Both the position numbers and the translations under genes were made by a program. A stretch of DNA of 64,000 bases from Salegentibacter sediminis (GTDB lineage: Bacteria; Bacteroidota; Bacteroidia; Flavobacteriales; Flavobacteriaceae), in contig NZ_MSJR01000004.1 in the NCBI RefSeq assembly GCF_002078605.1, positions 1 through 64,000 on the forward strand. Direction: 5' to 3'. This document shows, in pieces, positions 25,606 to 34,172 of this stretch. Every line of letters starts with the position of its first letter. The stretch's first letter is position 1. The notes beneath the pieces were generated by a model. That model searched no databases, was not told the origin of the DNA, and worked only from the letters and a program-made list of their open reading frames with translations.

Positions 25606-28104
25606 TTATCCTTCAAAATCTCCCTCATCCATTTCTCCGTTATTTTCATTTCTTCTTCTTTCCTGCTCCCTCTTTTGCTGATTAAATCTGTAAATAAGAG
25701 ATATGGTGAAATTCTGGCCCTGTCTCCATTGAAATTCACTGTACCTGTCATAAGTGTCGGTAGAAGTATAAGATTCACGTTTGCGTGAATTTAGAAGGTC
25801 CCGAACATTTAAGGAGAGGGTGGCGTTTTCATTAAAAATATCTTTACTCACCGCAAGGTCTATAGACAGGAGACCTTCTCTTCTTCCTTGTATACCTTCA
25901 GAAGCACCGCGATAAAACGCATTGGTTTGCCAATCAATTTTGGCCGGTAAAGTTACCTTAGAACTGAAGCGTGCAAACCAACTGGTATTTTCGGCACCGT
26001 AATCTCTACCATTAAATTCACCCTCTGTCTCAAACTTAAAAAAGTTAAAACTACCATTTAATCTTAACCAGCGGGCAGGATTATACAGCAATCCTAATTC
26101 GGCACCTGTTCTTTTATTACTGGCCAGGTTCACCGGAATTGTCCTGATCACGTTCGTGCCAGCGATATTTTCTTCTATCCTTTCAAAAGACTCGGTTTCA
26201 TGCTGGTAATAGACAGAAGATGTTAGCGTTAGTTTTTCCCATCTTTTCAGGTAACCGAGGTCGAAAGCATTGGAATAGGCTGGTTCTAAATTGGGGTTTC
26301 CCTGAAATACATTGTTATTACTGCTACGGGAGGGAAAAGGGTTGATAAACCAACCTCGTGGGCGGTTAATCCTCCTGTTATAGCCTAAGGTGATATTTTC
26401 TTCTTCGGCTAATTCATAAATGAAATTTACGGTAGGGAACAGGCCTAAGTAATTATTATCAAAATTCGTATCGATAGGGAAACCAAATACTTCTTCCAAC
26501 TCAGCATCGGTAAGTTCGCTATCAATTTTCCCTTTTAGCTGAGTGTTTTCTAATCTCAATCCAAGAAGGAAAGAAAACTGACCGAATTTTGATCCGTATT
26601 GGGTATATAGTGCATTTACATTCTCAGTATAGTCGAATACATTGGTAAGGTTTTCATTGAGTTCTAAATTTCCTGTTTCAGAGTTTTCCTGGAAAAGCCT
26701 GTAATCGGTGATCTCATTTTCAAAGTTTCCGCGGTATCCTGCTTCGAATTGTGAGTCCTCGCCAAATGGACGAACATAATCTGCCTGAATTAAGTATTCT
26801 TTCTGGTCTTCTGTGGTGTTGATATTTTCACCAATTAATTGGAGTTCCCGATTTTCAGTATTATAATCTTCCTTTTCGCCGATGGTGGTAAACTGAGTTT
26901 CTTTATCGGTTTCAAATTGAAAATCGGCAGTAAGTTTATGGCCCTTATCATCAAAATTATTGATATAATTAAGAGATAATTGCCAGCTGTCATCATTTTC
27001 GGTTTGTTTTTCCTCCCGGGTTGTCCCTAAAACCTGGTTACCGTTAATATAATTATCGGTTACATTGGTGGTAAGATCTTCATCCTCACCGTAACGATAA
27101 AAAACCGTACCTGTAAGAGAGGATTTTTCTGTAAGGAAATACTCGATTCCCACATTGGTGTTGAAGTTTCTGTTTAGACGATCTATGTCCCGATCTTCCA
27201 CAATTCTGTCAAATTCTACCCCGCTGTTCTCATTATATTTGGTGTCGAAAAAACCTCCTCCCGGAGCATCAAAATACCTGAAACCAGTGGTGGTAAAAAG
27301 GTTGAATTTTTCTGTACGATAGTTAACATTTGCTGATATACCAGCATTTGCTGGAGTTCCTGCATTTAAGCTTAGGGACCCGTTAAATCCTAAGGTCTCC
27401 TTTTGTCTTAGTATAATATTCAGGATACCTGCAGTTCCTTCTGCATCATACCGGGCCGAAGGGGAAGTAATCACTTCTACCCGCTCTATGGCATCGGCCG
27501 GTAACTGGTTCAGCACGTTTGTATCTCCAAAACCAGCCATGGCAGAAGGTTTACCATTAATGAGGATTCTTACGTTCTCATTACCTCTTAGACTTATGCC
27601 GCCGTCGATATCCACGGTTACCGAAGGCACATTGTTGAGGGCATCGCTTACAGTACCTCCGGCTGTGGTGAGGTCCTTACCAATATTATATATTTTCTTA
27701 TCCAGCCTAACATCTACCTGGGTAGTTTCAGCGCGAACTACAACTTCGTCCAGACTGGAAGAGGAGACTCCTAATTGTATTGTACCCAGGTTGAGATCTG
27801 AGTTTATTGTGCGATTATTGTAACGTTGAGGTTCATAGGAAATGAATTCCACGAGAATATTATAAGTGCCTTCTGCAACTTCGATAGAGAAATTACCATC
27901 GGCATCGGTCACCCCGCCATTGATGTCTGAAGGGTCACTTGTGTTAACAATGGAGATGGTTGCATATTCCAAAGGAACTTCAAGCTCGTCATCAATAACA
28001 GTCCCGGAAATAGTATGTTGAGAATTACGTTGAGAATAGCCCTGGATACCCAGGCTTAAAAATAATAAAAGCGCTGTTAGCGACATTAGATTTTTGGAGG
28101 TCAT
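25606..28104 (-). CDS. TonB-dependent outer-membrane receptor (OMP beta-barrel family)
   Basis: The 832-residue protein has a signal peptide (1-25), a CarboxypepD-regulatory-like beta-sandwich (about 30-115, 'ISGTVIDDELEVPLEYA'), a plug domain (about 120-230, 'GISLRGNENVRILINGKP') and a large beta-barrel of the OMP_b-brl_3 type. Receptors of this type import or bind unknown ligands; there is no SusD partner here, so it is not a SusC pair. The barrel's last strand ('FTISLIYRF') is followed by a ~22-residue charged tail, so the protein does not end in the usual terminal aromatic. Its leader holds direct repeats and a hairpin. Confidence 0.88.
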   Translation of the reverse strand: MTSKNLMSLTALLLFLSLGIQGYSQRNSQHTISGTVIDDELEVPLEYATISIVNTSDPSDINGGVTDADGNFSIEVAEGTYNILVEFISYEPQRYNNRTINSDLNLGTIQLGVSSSSLDEVVVRAETTQVDVRLDKKIYNIGKDLTTAGGTVSDALNNVPSVTVDIDGGISLRGNENVRILINGKPSAMAGFGDTNVLNQLPADAIERVEVITSPSARYDAEGTAGILNIILRQKETLGFNGSLSLNAGTPANAGISANVNYRTEKFNLFTTTGFRYFDAPGGGFFDTKYNENSGVEFDRIVEDRDIDRLNRNFNTNVGIEYFLTEKSSLTGTVFYRYGEDEDLTTNVTDNYINGNQVLGTTREEKQTENDDSWQLSLNYINNFDDKGHKLTADFQFETDKETQFTTIGEKEDYNTENRELQLIGENINTTEDQKEYLIQADYVRPFGEDSQFEAGYRGNFENEITDYRLFQENSETGNLELNENLTNVFDYTENVNALYTQYGSKFGQFSFLLGLRLENTQLKGKIDSELTDAELEEVFGFPIDTNFDNNYLGLFPTVNFIYELAEEENITLGYNRRINRPRGWFINPFPSRSSNNNVFQGNPNLEPAYSNAFDLGYLKRWEKLTLTSSVYYQHETESFERIEENIAGTNVIRTIPVNLASNKRTGAELGLLYNPARWLRLNGSFNFFKFETEGEFNGRDYGAENTSWFARFSSKVTLPAKIDWQTNAFYRGASEGIQGRREGLLSIDLAVSKDIFNENATLSLNVRDLLNSRKRESYTSTDTYDRYSEFQWRQGQNFTISLIYRFNQQKREQERRRNENNGEMDEGDFEG

Positions 28105-28120
28105 ATAATTTTTTTTTCTA

Positions 28121-28198
28121 TGACCTTTAATTTTCCAAAAGGTTTAATGAAACACTGGTTAAACTTGCGTTAAACCAGTTTTTTTGACCTTTAATCTT
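28121..28198 (-). promoter_or_regulatory. Repeat-containing leader of the TonB receptor gene
   Basis: Two near-identical copies of TGACCTTTAATTTT (28121-28134; 28185-28198 with one change) lie 64 bp apart. Between them is an inverted repeat, ACTGGTTAAAC-TTGC-GTTAAACCAGT (28154-28179, one mismatch). The region is the 5' flank of the receptor gene, so operator sites or a leader hairpin are plausible; neither can be proven from sequence. Confidence 0.35.
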
Positions 28199-28215
28199 AA
28201 TGAACTATAAAGTTA

Positions 28216-28250
28216 AAACCTGGAAATCAGTTTTTAAGCTTTCCGGGTTA
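28216..28250 (-). terminator. Possible terminator overlapping the end of the 122-aa gene
   Basis: On the minus strand AACCCGGAAA and TTTCCAGGTT form a 10-bp stem with one mismatch around a 13-base loop containing the stop codon, followed by TTTAACTTT. The T tract is weak. Confidence 0.4.
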
Positions 28251-28602
28251 AATTTTTATTTACCTTGATATATTTTTCGAACTGGGCCTCTGTTAAAAAC
28301 TTCTTTAACTTCTTGTGTTCGTTGCGCTGAATTGCCTGGAGTCTTCTAATTAAAGAATCTTCGTTTACCCCCGAGTTAAGCACCTCATTTTTCCTGATGG
28401 TATAAGCGATGATTACATCCTCCATTAGCAAGGTTTGCTCGTGGTCCAGGTCTAGTTCCTGTTTCCAGGTATAGGCCAGTTCCCGGGCTATCTCCTCTAA
28501 TTCCTCCCGGTTTCTTTTATGAATATAGATTTGGGAATATACAAAACCGGCTACCAGTAATCCGGCAACACCAATAATTGCAATTCTTTCTTGTGGTTTC
28601 AT
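28234..28602 (-). CDS. Membrane-anchored helical protein of unknown function
   Basis: The 122-residue protein has an N-terminal membrane anchor (about residues 7-25) followed by charged helices, with repeated Leu/Glu/Lys spacing. The pattern 'LTEAQFEKYIKV' near the end resembles the LTxxQ motif of Spy/CpxP-like periplasmic proteins, so a periplasmic helical chaperone-like or sensor role is possible, but this is weak. It lies 30 bp after the ArsC-like gene on the same strand. Confidence 0.6.
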   Translation of the reverse strand: MKPQERIAIIGVAGLLVAGFVYSQIYIHKRNREELEEIARELAYTWKQELDLDHEQTLLMEDVIIAYTIRKNEVLNSGVNEDSLIRRLQAIQRNEHKKLKKFLTEAQFEKYIKVNKNLTRKA

Positions 28603-28632
28603 TTCAGGTCAATTTATACTTAATATTAGGAG

Positions 28633-28974
28633 CTAAAGCAACTTGTCGATCTCCTCGGCAGGCCGGCCAATGACCGCCTCTTTTTCAGTCTCTACAATAG
28701 GTCTTTCAATAAGTTTGGGGTTTTTCGCCATTACGGTGATTAACTCCTTGTCACTTAGGTCTTTATTTTTATAGTTTTCTTTCCAAACTTTTTCGTTTTT
28801 CCGCACCAGCTGTATGGGAGCGATGTTCATCTTTGCCAGAAGAGCCTTAAGCTCCTCTTCTGAAAGTTCATCTTTTAAATATTCTCTTATTTTATATTCT
28901 TTTCCCGAAGCTTCCACTTTTTGCAGGCCTTCACGGGACTTTTTACACCTTGTGTTGTGATAAATGGTAATCAT
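28633..28974 (-). CDS. ArsC/Spx-family reductase-like protein
   Basis: The 113-residue thioredoxin-fold protein has the N-terminal 'YHNTRCKKSREGL' with a cysteine at residue 10 in the arsenate reductase position, 'PIQLVRKNEKVWKE', and the late 'LIERPIVETEKEAVIGRP' (about 88-105) typical of glutaredoxin-coupled ArsC and YffB/Spx proteins. There is no arsenic operon around it, so a general redox role is as likely as arsenate reduction. It sits just upstream of the 122-aa membrane protein. Confidence 0.82.
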   Translation of the reverse strand: MITIYHNTRCKKSREGLQKVEASGKEYKIREYLKDELSEEELKALLAKMNIAPIQLVRKNEKVWKENYKNKDLSDKELITVMAKNPKLIERPIVETEKEAVIGRPAEEIDKLL

Positions 28975-29042
28975 TATTACTTATTTTTATGATCTTAAAA
29001 TAAACAATTAAATTTAAAATTAAAATAGCTGGCACATTTCCA

Positions 29043-30141
29043 TCAATCTTCGTTCCGTTGTCCCATCATCATTAGGTAAGCTTTTAGAAAAGCGTTTATT
29101 CCTCCATTCATAACATCGTCTACATTGCCGGTTTCTTCCCCGGTTCTAACATCCTTTACCAATTTATAGGGGTGCATTACATAATTCCTTATTTGGGAGC
29201 CCCATTCGATCTTCATCTTGGAGTCTTCAATTTCCCGTCTTTGTTCTTGTTGCTTCTGAAGTTCAATTTCATATAACTGACTCTTTAAAAGCTGCATAGC
29301 TTTGGTTTTATTTTCCAGCTGTGAACGGGTTTCAGAGTTTTCTACCACAATTCCGGTGGGAGCATGACGCAGTCTTACTGCCGTCTCGACTTTGTTTACA
29401 TTTTGTCCTCCGGCCCCTGATGATCGCATTGTTTCCCAGGATATGTCGGCCGGGTTGATTTCTATTTCAATACTTTCATCAGCAAGCGGGTAAACATAGA
29501 CTGAGGCAAAAGAAGTGTGACGTTTTGCATTACTATCAAATGGGGATATCCGCACCAACCTGTGGACACCATTCTCTCCTTTTAACCAACCAAAGGCGAA
29601 TTCGCCTTCAATCTCTAAAGTGACTGTTTTTATTCCTGCTACGTCTCCTGCCTGGTAATTTAGTTCCTTTATCTTATAGCCGCGTTTTTCGGCCCACATA
29701 AGGTACATACGCATAAGCATCTCTGCCCAGTCACAGCTCTCAGTACCTCCTGCTCCGGCTGTGATTTGGAGTACCGCGCTCATTTTGTCCCCCTCTTCAG
29801 AGAGCATATTTTTAAACTCCAGATCCTCAATAAGCTCGAGTGCCTGGGAATTCTTTTCCTCTACATCTTCAGCAGATGCTTCGTCTTCCTGATAGAACTC
29901 ATAGAGTACCTCAAGATCATCAACAAGAGTTTCAGCTTTCTTATAGTCCTTTACCCAATTTTTTTCGGCGTTAAGTTCCTGCATGAGAAGTTCTGCCTTC
30001 TTTGGATCATTCCAAAAATCGGGGGCAAAAGTTTTTTCTTCAAGATTAGTGATTTCTATTTGCTTGGCATCAATGTCAAAGATACCTCCTTAACGCACCA
30101 AGGCGCTCTCTAAGATCTTTAACCTGTTCTGTTGAGATCAT
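29043..30141 (-). CDS. prfB: Peptide chain release factor 2, with programmed +1 frameshift
   Basis: The gene is two frames: 30141-30079 (21 codons) and 30077-29043, joined by skipping the T at 30078. The site reads AGG AGG TAT CTT TGA C: a Shine-Dalgarno-like AGGAGG, the slippery CTT and an in-frame TGA, the classic RF2 autoregulation site. The joined product is 365 residues, the same as the usual RF2 length. It shows the UGA-recognising tripeptide S-P-F (199-201) and the catalytic G-G-Q (244-246). RF2 ends translation at UGA and UAA; low RF2 lets ribosomes shift and make more. Confidence 0.95.
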
Positions 30142-30239
30142 GTAGTAATAATTTTAGTGTAAAAATAGAATTAAAGGCAGCTACAGGAAAGTATTTAACG
30201 ATAATTTTATAGTTTTAGATTTCCAAAAAAATCAGGCCT

Positions 30240-32630
30240 ATGCATCGACTTCTCATTACTTTGTTGTTTCTCAGTATTTCACAATTTAGCATCGCTCAGT
30301 TTTTATCGGGGAAAGAAAATTTAAAATCTTATGATGGCTATTTTGACTTTCATTATAATGAGCAAGAAGATGAGATTTATCTTGAAGTTGATAAGCTCGA
30401 TACCGAATTTTTATACACCCATTTTCTTACCAGTGGGATAGGTTCTAATGATGTTGGCCTGGACCGCGGAAAACTGGGGGAAGGAGTGGTGGTTAAATTT
30501 GTGAAGGCGGGGAATAAACTACTGCTTATTCAACCCAATCAAAAATACCGTGCGGAAACAGAAAATTCTGCTGAAAGAAACAGTGTAGAGCAGGCCTTTG
30601 CCCAATCGGTGATCTTCGGCTTTGAGATCAAAGAGGAAAAAGATGAGGTTTATATTATCGATTTCACCCCATTTTTAATGCGTGATGCTCACGGTGTGAC
30701 AGAGCGGTTAAAAAAGGGGGAATATGGTACCTATAAACTGGAAAAAAGCAAAAGCGCGCTTTCTATGGAACACACCAAAGCTTTTCCTGAAAATGTGGAA
30801 TTTGAAGCCCTGCTAACTTTTGAAGGGGAACCCAAAGGAAGAACCTTGCAAACGGTGGTTCCTGATACAAAAAACATAAGTGTGGTGCAGCATCACTCTT
30901 TTGTAAAACTGCCCGATGAAGCTTACCAAAAAAGGATTTTTGACCCCAGAAGCGGTGCTATACACATTTCCTATCTGGATTATGCCAGCCCGGTTTATGA
31001 GCGCATTGAAAAGCGTTTTGCAATAAGACATCGCCTAAAAAAGAAAAACCCTCAGGCAGAAATCAGTGAGGCTGAAGAACCCATTGTCTATTACCTCGAT
31101 CCCGGAACTCCAGAGCCGGTAAGATCGGCTTTGCTGGATGGTGCCCAATGGTGGAATGAGGCTTTTGAAAAAATAGGCTATAAAAATGCTTTTCAAGTAA
31201 AAATGCTACCCAAAGATGCCGATCCCCTGGATGTGCGATATAATGTAATTCAATGGGTACATCGTTCAACCCGCGGCTGGAGCTATGGTGCCAGTGTGGT
31301 AGACCCCAGGACGGGAGAGGTTATTAAAGGCCACGTTAGCCTGGGGAGCCTCAGAATTCGTCAGGATTTTATGATCGCCCAGGCTCTTATGAACAAACCT
31401 TATGCCGAAAACGATAAGAACCACCAGGAGATGATGGAAATGGCGCTGGCCAGGATTCGACAGCTTTCTGCCCATGAAATAGGACATACCCTGGGTTTTG
31501 CTCATAATTTTGCCGCCAGCCCATCGGGAAGAAGTTCGGTGATGGACTACCCGCATCCGCAATTCGGTTTAAAAAACGGGGAAATTGACTTTAGCAATGC
31601 TTATGCAAGCGGAATGGGGGAGTGGGATTTGATTACGGTAAAATATTCCTATGCCGATATTCCTGAAGGTACTTCGGAAAGAGAGTTTCTGAATTCGGTT
31701 ATTGCGGAAGCCCATTCTAAAGGCATTCAGTTTATTTCTGATGCCGATGCCCGACCTCAGGGTGGTGCGCATGAAAAAGCACATTTATGGGATAACGGGG
31801 AAGATGCCGTCGAAGAGCTTGAGAAAGTTTTAGCTATTCGGAAAAAAGCGATTGAAAATTTTTCTGAAGATAATATCCGTACCGATGAGCCTTACTCTGT
31901 CCTGGAAGATGTTTTCGTGCCACTTTATTTCTTTCATAGGTATCAAACAGAAGCTGCCGTGAAGTTGATTGGCGGGATGGATTATAATTATGCTGTTAAA
32001 GGCGGAAAAGAGAAGGTTTGGGAAAGCCTGGATCCTAAAACCCAGAAACGGGCGCTTGATGGAATTCTAAAAACCCTGGATGCCGAAACTATAAGCATCC
32101 CTAAATCAAAAGCAGAACTTTTCCCGCCACGTGCTTTTGGTTTTAATCGAAGCAGGGAATCTTTTAAAAGTAATACCGGGGTGGCTTTCGATGTCTTGGG
32201 GGCACCGGTTACGGCCGCAGAAATGAGCCTTGATCTTTTGTTACACCCCGAAAGAGCAGCCAGGCTTGTTCAGCAAAAAGCATTGGATAAGGACCAACTG
32301 GGATTACCAGATGTTTTGGAAGAACTTATTGACGCAACCATAAAATCATCATATCGGGATGGTTACCTGGAAACCGTACAGGAAGCTGTAAATTTCACTG
32401 TCTTTCAGCATTTGCTCTCATTAGCGGTGAATAATAAGGCTACACCCCAGGTTAAGGCGATCACAAATTCAGCAATAGATAATCTGGAAAATTGGCTTTC
32501 CGGACGCGATTCAGCTTTGCACAAACAAATGCTCCGGGAGATTAAACAATTCAGAGAAAATCCTGAAGATTTTAAAATTAAAACAACAAGCCCTAAAATT
32601 CCGGATGGAAGTCCCATTGGAGGATTTTAG
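30240..32630 (+). CDS. Exported zinc metalloprotease (DUF5117/DUF4953 type)
   Basis: The 796-residue protein has a signal peptide (1-19), a DUF5117-like N-terminal region, and a metzincin-type zinc site 'HEIGHTLGFAH' (about residue 410) with a Met-turn 'SSVMDYP' some 20 residues later. This is the HExxHxxGxxH pattern with three histidine ligands. Homologues are common in Bacteroidota and are presumed periplasmic or surface proteases with unknown substrates. Single-gene unit, divergent from prfB. Confidence 0.88.
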   Translation: MHRLLITLLFLSISQFSIAQFLSGKENLKSYDGYFDFHYNEQEDEIYLEVDKLDTEFLYTHFLTSGIGSNDVGLDRGKLGEGVVVKFVKAGNKLLLIQPNQKYRAETENSAERNSVEQAFAQSVIFGFEIKEEKDEVYIIDFTPFLMRDAHGVTERLKKGEYGTYKLEKSKSALSMEHTKAFPENVEFEALLTFEGEPKGRTLQTVVPDTKNISVVQHHSFVKLPDEAYQKRIFDPRSGAIHISYLDYASPVYERIEKRFAIRHRLKKKNPQAEISEAEEPIVYYLDPGTPEPVRSALLDGAQWWNEAFEKIGYKNAFQVKMLPKDADPLDVRYNVIQWVHRSTRGWSYGASVVDPRTGEVIKGHVSLGSLRIRQDFMIAQALMNKPYAENDKNHQEMMEMALARIRQLSAHEIGHTLGFAHNFAASPSGRSSVMDYPHPQFGLKNGEIDFSNAYASGMGEWDLITVKYSYADIPEGTSEREFLNSVIAEAHSKGIQFISDADARPQGGAHEKAHLWDNGEDAVEELEKVLAIRKKAIENFSEDNIRTDEPYSVLEDVFVPLYFFHRYQTEAAVKLIGGMDYNYAVKGGKEKVWESLDPKTQKRALDGILKTLDAETISIPKSKAELFPPRAFGFNRSRESFKSNTGVAFDVLGAPVTAAEMSLDLLLHPERAARLVQQKALDKDQLGLPDVLEELIDATIKSSYRDGYLETVQEAVNFTVFQHLLSLAVNNKATPQVKAITNSAIDNLENWLSGRDSALHKQMLREIKQFRENPEDFKIKTTSPKIPDGSPIGGF

Positions 32631-32704
32631 TGAAGGGTATAAATGATAAGATAATTGATTAATAAGTAGGTTTCCGTCTTCACGGAATTGACAAAGAGAA
32701 ATTT

Positions 32705-33733
32705 ATGAAAGAAATTGATTTAAGAAGCGATACAGTTACAAGACCAACCAGCGGGATGCTGAAGGCAATCATGAGTGCCGAAGTTGGGGATGATGTTTAT
32801 AAGGAAGATCCAACGGTGAATGCCCTGGAGGAGAAGCTGGCAAAAATGTTCGGAATGGATGAGGCCTTGTTTTTTCCTACCGGAAGTATGGCTAATCAGG
32901 CCGCGATAAAATTACATACCCAGCCGGCAGAGCAGCTAATTTGCGATAAATGGGCACATGTTTTTAACTATGAAGGCGGGGGCGCGTCTTTTAACAGTGG
33001 TGTCTCCTGTAAACTTGTTGATGGGGACCGCGGAATGATTACCGCGGCACAGGTAGAAGAAAATATAAACCCGCCCGATTTTTACCATAGTCCGCTTACC
33101 AGCCTTGTTTGTTTGGAAAATACTACGAATAAAGGGGGTGGAGCCTGTTATGACCTGGATGAGATCAAAGAAATTCGTAAGCTTTGCAATAAGCATGGCT
33201 TAGGACTACATTTGGATGGTGCCCGGCTTTTTAATGCATTGGTAGCAAAAAATGAAGATCCTAAAGATTACGGGAAGTTATTTGATACCATTTCGGTTTG
33301 TTTGTCAAAGGGGTTGGGAACTCCAATGGGGTCGGTACTTATTGGCAATAAAAAATTAATGAAAGGCGCTATGCGGGTGAGAAAAGTGCTTGGGGGAGGA
33401 ATGCGGCAGGTAGGCTTTATGGCTGCAGCAGGAATTTATGCTTTAGATCATCATATAGACCGGCTGGCCATTGACCATAAAAGAGCTTCTGAAATTGGAG
33501 AGACTCTGGATAGACAAAATTATGTGAAGTTGGTGGAAGAGGTAGAAACCAATATCGTGATTTTTTATCTTCGGGATGCTTCCAGGGAGGAAGATTTCAT
33601 GAAGGAACTTCAAAAGGAGAATATCCGGATTAGCAATATGGGACAGGGAAAACTTAGAATTGTCACCCACCTTGACTATTCAGAAGAAATGCACAGGAAG
33701 TTTCTTGGAGTACTCGAGCAGATTGATCTTTAA
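32705..33733 (+). CDS. PLP-dependent aldolase, threonine aldolase family
   Basis: The 342-residue enzyme starts with the family hallmark 'IDLRSDTVTRPT' (residues 3-14) and has 'HLDGARLFNA' (about 169-178) and the PLP lysine in 'VCLSKGLGTPMG' (about 198-209). Low-specificity threonine aldolases split L-threonine or allo-threonine to glycine and acetaldehyde; related GntG-type enzymes act on other beta-hydroxy amino acids. It is a monocistronic gene, 74 bp after the metalloprotease. Confidence 0.88.
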   Translation: MKEIDLRSDTVTRPTSGMLKAIMSAEVGDDVYKEDPTVNALEEKLAKMFGMDEALFFPTGSMANQAAIKLHTQPAEQLICDKWAHVFNYEGGGASFNSGVSCKLVDGDRGMITAAQVEENINPPDFYHSPLTSLVCLENTTNKGGGACYDLDEIKEIRKLCNKHGLGLHLDGARLFNALVAKNEDPKDYGKLFDTISVCLSKGLGTPMGSVLIGNKKLMKGAMRVRKVLGGGMRQVGFMAAAGIYALDHHIDRLAIDHKRASEIGETLDRQNYVKLVEEVETNIVIFYLRDASREEDFMKELQKENIRISNMGQGKLRIVTHLDYSEEMHRKFLGVLEQIDL

Positions 33734-33739
33734 TAAAGA

Positions 33740-33762
33740 AGCCCCCGCAAAGAGCGGGGGCT
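33740..33762 (+). terminator. Terminator-like hairpin after the aldolase gene
   Basis: AGCCCCCGC-AAAGA-GCGGGGGCT is a very strong 9-bp stem, 6 bp after the stop. The T tract is poor (ACTATTTTAT). It lies between convergent genes. Confidence 0.6.
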
Positions 33763-33787
33763 ACTATTTTATAATCTTAAATCCTTT

Positions 33788-34111
33788 CTATTTAAACATA
33801 TCCAACCCGGGAATGTCGGGCATACCATCTTTCGCGACGGCAGCAAGTTCGGCTTCATTCATTTCAGAAGCACGCTCAATAGCCTTGTTTAAGGTGAGCA
33901 CAAGGTAATCTTCCAGTTGCTCTTTATCTTCCAATAATTCATCGGCAATGCTGATGTTTTTAATTTCCCTTGCCGCAGTAATGGTAACCTGTAATAAACC
34001 ATCGCTGGATTTCTCCTCAAAGCTTACGGTTTTAAGTCGCTCTTTGGTGGCTTCAACTTTCTCCTGGGTTTCCTTAATCTTATTCATCATACCCATCATA
34101 TCTCCAAACAT
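33788..34111 (-). CDS. YbaB/EbfC nucleoid-associated protein
   Basis: The 107-residue protein matches the family in length and in its N-terminal '[14 protein letters not shown]', helix-rich start and C-terminal '[13 protein letters not shown]'. YbaB/EbfC proteins bind DNA as tweezer-shaped dimers and compact the nucleoid. ATG 34111 is chosen over the TTG at 34141, which falls inside the -7 box. Divergent from the S9 peptidase gene. Confidence 0.88.
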   Translation of the reverse strand: MFGDMMGMMNKIKETQEKVEATKERLKTVSFEEKSSDGLLQVTITAAREIKNISIADELLEDKEQLEDYLVLTLNKAIERASEMNEAELAAVAKDGMPDIPGLDMFK

Positions 34112-34138
34112 AGTTTCTGTTTTTAATTTTTTTATTGA

Positions 34139-34146
34139 CAAATTTA
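34139..34146 (-). promoter_or_regulatory. Candidate -7 box for ybaB
   Basis: Minus-strand TAAATTTG matches TAnnTTTG, ending 27 bp before ATG 34111. No -33 element is clear. Confidence 0.4.
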
Positions 34147-34172
34147 CTAAATTACCTTCTTAACATCTTAAT

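Noticed and set aside
25606-28104. TonB receptor as a SusC of a polysaccharide utilisation locus
   Set aside because: No SusD, sulfatase or glycoside hydrolase gene is next to it, and the barrel type (OMP_b-brl_3) differs from SusC.
28154-28179. Inverted repeat as a plus-strand Rho-independent terminator
   Set aside because: A T tract follows on the plus strand, but no plus-strand gene ends here; nearest genes on both sides are on the minus strand.
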